Below, piece after piece: positions 61,909 to 64,000 of a stretch of 64,000 bases of DNA (position 1 is its first letter; each line of letters opens with the position of its first letter). The translations under genes and the position numbers were made by a program. The stretch lies in NCBI GenBank assembly GCA_963756545.1, contig CAVWNY010000003.1, positions 682,001-746,000 on the forward strand, given 5' to 3'. Below the pieces are notes generated by a model. It worked only from the letters and a program-made list of their open reading frames with translations. It was not told where the DNA came from and did no database searches. Source of the stretch: DATFDN01 sp963756545. Lineage in GTDB: Bacteria > Pseudomonadota > Alphaproteobacteria > Acetobacterales > Acetobacteraceae.

Positions 61909-62078
61909 GTCGGCACCCCGACCTGATCGACTGCCTCTATTTGGTCAGGAACGGGGTGCCGTTCGATGTAGCCTTCAGCCTCCCCGAAGACGAGCGCCGC
62001 GCCTTCGTCGTCACGCTCGGCACGCTCGACGGCCGCGAGTTCGATTGGACTTCGCTGCGTTGGAAGGATCCCACATGA
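61564..62078 (+). CDS. Tail assembly chaperone, frameshifted long form (lambda gpGT-like)
   Basis: After codon 61903-61905 the ribosome can slip back one base on GGGAAAC and read on in the -1 frame: CTG AGT CGG CAC and so on, adding SRHPDLIDCLYLVRNGVPFD, then a segment ending TSLRWKDPT at TGA 62076-62078. The extended product has 171 residues. The extension has no start codon of its own, is free of stops, and ends in an ATGA overlap with the next gene, all as expected of a GT-type fusion. Confidence 0.8.
61899..61905 (+). other. Programmed -1 ribosomal frameshift site (GGGAAAC)
   Basis: The heptamer G GGA AAC is in the exact X XXY YYZ phase of the zero frame, and a TGA stop follows at once. 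This layout equals the GGGAAAG-type slip site of lambda and related tail chaperone genes. After slippage the -1 frame is open for 57 codons. Confidence 0.85.
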
Positions 62079-62446
62079 GCTTGGTAAGGGGACTCGCCGA
62101 AGCGCTGCGGCGCCTGGGTCGGATCGACATCGGCCAGGCGGGGGGCGAGGCGCTGGAGCGAGCCGCCGTGCGGATTGAGACAGCCGTCAAACAGACTCTG
62201 TCCCACCTGCCCGGCGACGACCATGCGGCCCCCTGGCTCCGCACGGGAGAGCTGCGCACCTCGGTGACGCATCAGATCGCCGAGCAGGCGGCCGTGGTCG
62301 GCTCCGCGGACCCGGTCGCGGTCGATCAGGAACTCGGCACCCGCACCCTCCCGCCGCGCCCGTTCCTCGCGCCCACCGCTGCCGCCGAGGCGGAAGGCGT
62401 CGCGCATGATGTCGCTGAACTGATGCGCGGCGCAGTCGAGGGCTGA
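62075..62446 (+). CDS. HK97-gp10-like phage protein
   Basis: A 123-residue protein resembling HK97 gp10 and similar neck or tail-completion proteins: an N-terminal helix (LVRGLAEALRRLGRIDIGQA), WLRTGELRTSVTHQIAEQAA, VVGSADPVAVDQELGTRTLP and a closing PPRPFLAPTAAAEAEG. ATG 62075 overlaps the end of the -1 chaperone extension (ATGA). Such genes usually stand between capsid and tube; here it follows the chaperone. Confidence 0.75.
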   Translation: MSLVRGLAEALRRLGRIDIGQAGGEALERAAVRIETAVKQTLSHLPGDDHAAPWLRTGELRTSVTHQIAEQAAVVGSADPVAVDQELGTRTLPPRPFLAPTAAAEAEGVAHDVAELMRGAVEG

Positions 62447-62448
62447 CC

Positions 62449-63618
62449 GTGATCGACGCCTACACCATCGGCATCACGCTCGCTCTCGAGGACGGTGTCT
62501 CCGCCGGCCTCGCCACGATCCGCGCCGATCTCGCCGTGCTTGATCGCACGATAGCGGGCACCGCAGCAGGGCTTCTCGCGCTTCGCCGCCTCGGCCAGCA
62601 GGTCAGTCAGGTCGGCCTCGGCGATATACGCCCAAGCCCGAGCAACGCCCCGCCGCCGGCCCGGTCAGCGCCTGTGGCCCTAACGCCGGCGCCGTTAGCG
62701 GCGCCGGCGTCCGAGGCCGGCACGCCCGACTCCGTTTTGAGCGACCGAGGTACTCCCGCGAGGCCGGATCGGAAGGCTCCCGCCGCGCCCGCTGCGATGC
62801 CGGACGCGCCTCGACCGACCTCCGTGCCGGCAATCGAGAAACAAAGCCCTGTCCCACCTCCAAGCGTGCACATCCTCTCCGCTGAGCCACCGAAGGGCAA
62901 AACAGGCGAATCCCGGTCCAGGGCCGTTTCCGAGTTCGCGCCCCGTCAGCCTGCTCCGGCGCCGCGCATCATTCCCGATTTGCCCCGGGTGGGGCCGACG
63001 GTTACAGACGCCCCTCCGGTCCGAGGCCCGGATCAGCAGTTACGGAACGGGGCGTTCGTCCCCGAGATTGCAGACGTCCCAGCGAGCGCGCCTCCTCCGC
63101 CCCCTCCGCGTGCGGTTCTTAATCCGGCAGGTCCGCCACCCGTGCCCCTCGTACCGATGGCTCCGCCAAGCCGGCTGATCTTCGAGCAGGCGGCGGACCC
63201 GGTGGCTCGGCCAAGCCGGATTTCCGTCCAGACGGCCCCGCTGCCCGCGCGGCCGGATGCACCGGAACCGCCTATCCAACCGTTGCCGGTCATTCCCGCG
63301 TCGGGATCGACCGCCCCCACTTCCAAACGGCGCTCCGTCAGGGCCCCCGAAAACCGCTCTAATCGCTGGGCCCAGGACGGCCACGATGACGCGCAGGCGT
63401 CTCAACGTCCGCCCCGGCCGAGCGATAACGATAGCAATAGCAATAGCAATACCGAGGCGGCGGCGGGCGGCCTGTCCGGCGAGATCAGTCTTGATGGCCT
63501 TCGCCTCGGCCGCTGGATGGCCGACGCCCTCGCCAGGATGACCGAGCGACCCCCATCCGGACCGACCGGCATCGACCCCCGCGCCGCCCCCGGCTGGCCC
63601 ACGATGCAGGGTAATTGA
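62449..63618 (+). CDS. Short proline-rich protein in the tape-measure position
   Basis: A 389-residue protein where the tape-measure gene is expected. The first about 60 residues look like a tape-measure N-terminus (ITLALEDGVSAGLATIRADL and LDRTIAGTAAGLLALRRLGQ). Residues about 60-320 are an extended Pro/Ala-rich, charge-poor region with runs such as APPPPPPRAVL and no long helices. An Asn/Ser run follows, then a short end with LDGLRLGRWMADALARM. Typical tape-measure proteins are long and helical, so this is atypical. Start GTG 62449 lies 2 bases after the previous stop. Confidence 0.6.
   Translation: MIDAYTIGITLALEDGVSAGLATIRADLAVLDRTIAGTAAGLLALRRLGQQVSQVGLGDIRPSPSNAPPPARSAPVALTPAPLAAPASEAGTPDSVLSDRGTPARPDRKAPAAPAAMPDAPRPTSVPAIEKQSPVPPPSVHILSAEPPKGKTGESRSRAVSEFAPRQPAPAPRIIPDLPRVGPTVTDAPPVRGPDQQLRNGAFVPEIADVPASAPPPPPPRAVLNPAGPPPVPLVPMAPPSRLIFEQAADPVARPSRISVQTAPLPARPDAPEPPIQPLPVIPASGSTAPTSKRRSVRAPENRSNRWAQDGHDDAQASQRPPRPSDNDSNSNSNTEAAAGGLSGEISLDGLRLGRWMADALARMTERPPSGPTGIDPRAAPGWPTMQGN
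63433..63450 (+). repeat. Triplicate AGCAAT tandem repeat
   Basis: Three exact copies of AGCAAT encode Ser-Asn-Ser-Asn-Ser-Asn inside the proline-rich protein; related GATAAC and GATAGC units stand just upstream. Such a run may vary in length between strains. Confidence 0.6.
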
Positions 63619-63674
63619 ACTGGCCCAGTTCGATCCACGCCGCCCGCCTTCACAGCGCCACGGAAAGGACAGCG

Positions 63675-64000
63675 ATGGCTGACATTGCCCTGCTGCTCGG
63701 CCCCGTCGTTTTCCAAGACTTCGAGGTTCCTGCCCGCATCAATCTCGGGGGCGACCAGCGCCTTGCGGTACATCGCCTGGTCGGCGGCGCACGCGTTATC
63801 GACTCGCTCGGCCGCGACGATGCGGAGCTGCGCTTCGGAGGGGTGTTCTCGGGTCGGGACGCGACGCTTCGCGCGCGCACCCTCGACGAGCTTCGCGCCG
63901 CCGGTGCGCCGTTGCCGCTGACATGGGACGTGTTCTACTACACCGTCATCCTGAAGCGGTTCGAAGCCGATTATCGCAGCGGCTGGTGGATTCCCTTCCG
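63675..64000 (+). CDS. Phage tail/baseplate protein, cut by the window edge
   Basis: An open frame from ATG 63675 (AAAGGA upstream) to the end of the window, 108 codons visible. It has FEVPARINLGGDQRLAVHRL, ELRFGGVFSGRDATLRARTL and PLPLTWDVFYYTVILKRFEA followed by a Trp-rich GWWIPF. The pattern recalls P2 gpU-like or baseplate hub-associated proteins encoded after the tape measure in contractile phages. The end of the gene is not seen, so the family is tentative. Confidence 0.6.
   Translation, partial: MADIALLLGPVVFQDFEVPARINLGGDQRLAVHRLVGGARVIDSLGRDDAELRFGGVFSGRDATLRARTLDELRAAGAPLPLTWDVFYYTVILKRFEADYRSGWWIPF

Larger units (their letters stand above)
50081..64000 (+). mobile_element. Contractile-tailed phage structural module (prophage or phage-derived particle), right end outside window
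   Basis: All genes from 50118 to the window edge run on the plus strand and encode head and tail parts in phage order: large terminase, portal, scaffold-like, small beta protein, beta-helix spike, capsid, connectors, sheath, tube, frameshifted chaperone, gp10-like, tape-measure-position protein, tail/baseplate. A tail sheath means a contractile, myovirus-type tail. No integrase, repressor, small terminase or attachment repeat is visible on the left. Base composition looks like the host by eye. Confidence 0.85.

Noticed and set aside
63421..63452. Tandem hexamer as a CRISPR or satellite array
   Set aside because: Only three short in-frame units inside a coding region, without spacers.
50118..64000. 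RcGTA-type (siphovirus-like) gene transfer agent
   Set aside because: A tail sheath gene is present, so the tail is contractile; the gene set and order do not match the RcGTA cluster.

Overview
The window is high-GC DNA from an alphaproteobacterium. Gene content and order (ubiE-coaBC-dut on one strand facing mutM, rpsT followed by dnaA, aroE-coaE-dnaQ, a full respiratory glycolate oxidase, H+-pyrophosphatase) suggest Rhodospirillales, most likely Acetobacteraceae. This placement is an inference from gene order, not a database result. About 50 kb is ordinary chromosome with closely packed, often overlapping genes. The last 14 kb is a bacteriophage structural module.

Layout. 1-2.3 kb: the end of a SoeABC/DMSO-reductase-type molybdoenzyme operon. 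2.4-6.7 kb: an ECF sigma factor, a receiver protein, and a minus-strand operon (catalytically degenerate HtrA-like protein, metallo-beta-lactamase-fold hydrolase, luciferase-like monooxygenase). 6.8-8.8 kb: tRNA-Tyr, rph, rdgB running in frame into a VOC protein, and rpmJ. 8.9-13.7 kb: glcD-glcE-(small membrane protein)-glcF-TPR operon, with a hairpin over the glcD ribosome binding site. 13.7-21.5 kb: SGNH hydrolase, enolase-superfamily enzyme, serB, miaA, and the branched-chain amino acid genes ilvB-ilvN-ilvC with two palindromic repeat elements. 21.5-27.5 kb: NIPSNAP, SDR, acyl-CoA ligase, FadL, DgoK and alkyladenine glycosylase. 27.6-34.3 kb: dut, coaBC, ubiE, mutM, enoyl-CoA hydratase, rpsT, dnaA. 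34.3-44.4 kb: ppa, hppA, a CAT-anticodon tRNA, ettA, GNAT, mlaC, mlaA, metF, uvrD-type helicase. 44.4-49.9 kb: a frameshifted MOSC gene, rsmB, dienelactone hydrolase, aroE-coaE-dnaQ, and a receiver-like protein lacking its phospho-aspartate.

From 50.1 kb to the right edge, all genes run on the plus strand and form a contractile-tailed phage head-and-tail module. The order is large terminase, portal, scaffold-like protein, small beta-rich protein, beta-helix spike, major capsid, connectors, tail sheath, tail tube, tail assembly chaperone with a programmed -1 frameshift site (GGGAAAC then TGA), an HK97-gp10-like protein, a short proline-rich protein in the tape-measure position, and a tail/baseplate protein cut by the window edge. 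No integrase, repressor, small terminase or lysis gene is visible on the left side, and the module starts only about 250 bp after a host-like gene. It could be a prophage entered from its late operon, a decayed prophage, or a domesticated contractile-tailed particle such as a gene transfer agent. The sequence to the right of the window is needed to decide.

Other points worth a second look are the in-frame rdgB-VOC reading frame, the HtrA-like protein without a catalytic triad, the hairpin over the glcD Shine-Dalgarno, palindromes inside the likely ilvB and terminase promoters, and the single-base frameshift in the MOSC gene.
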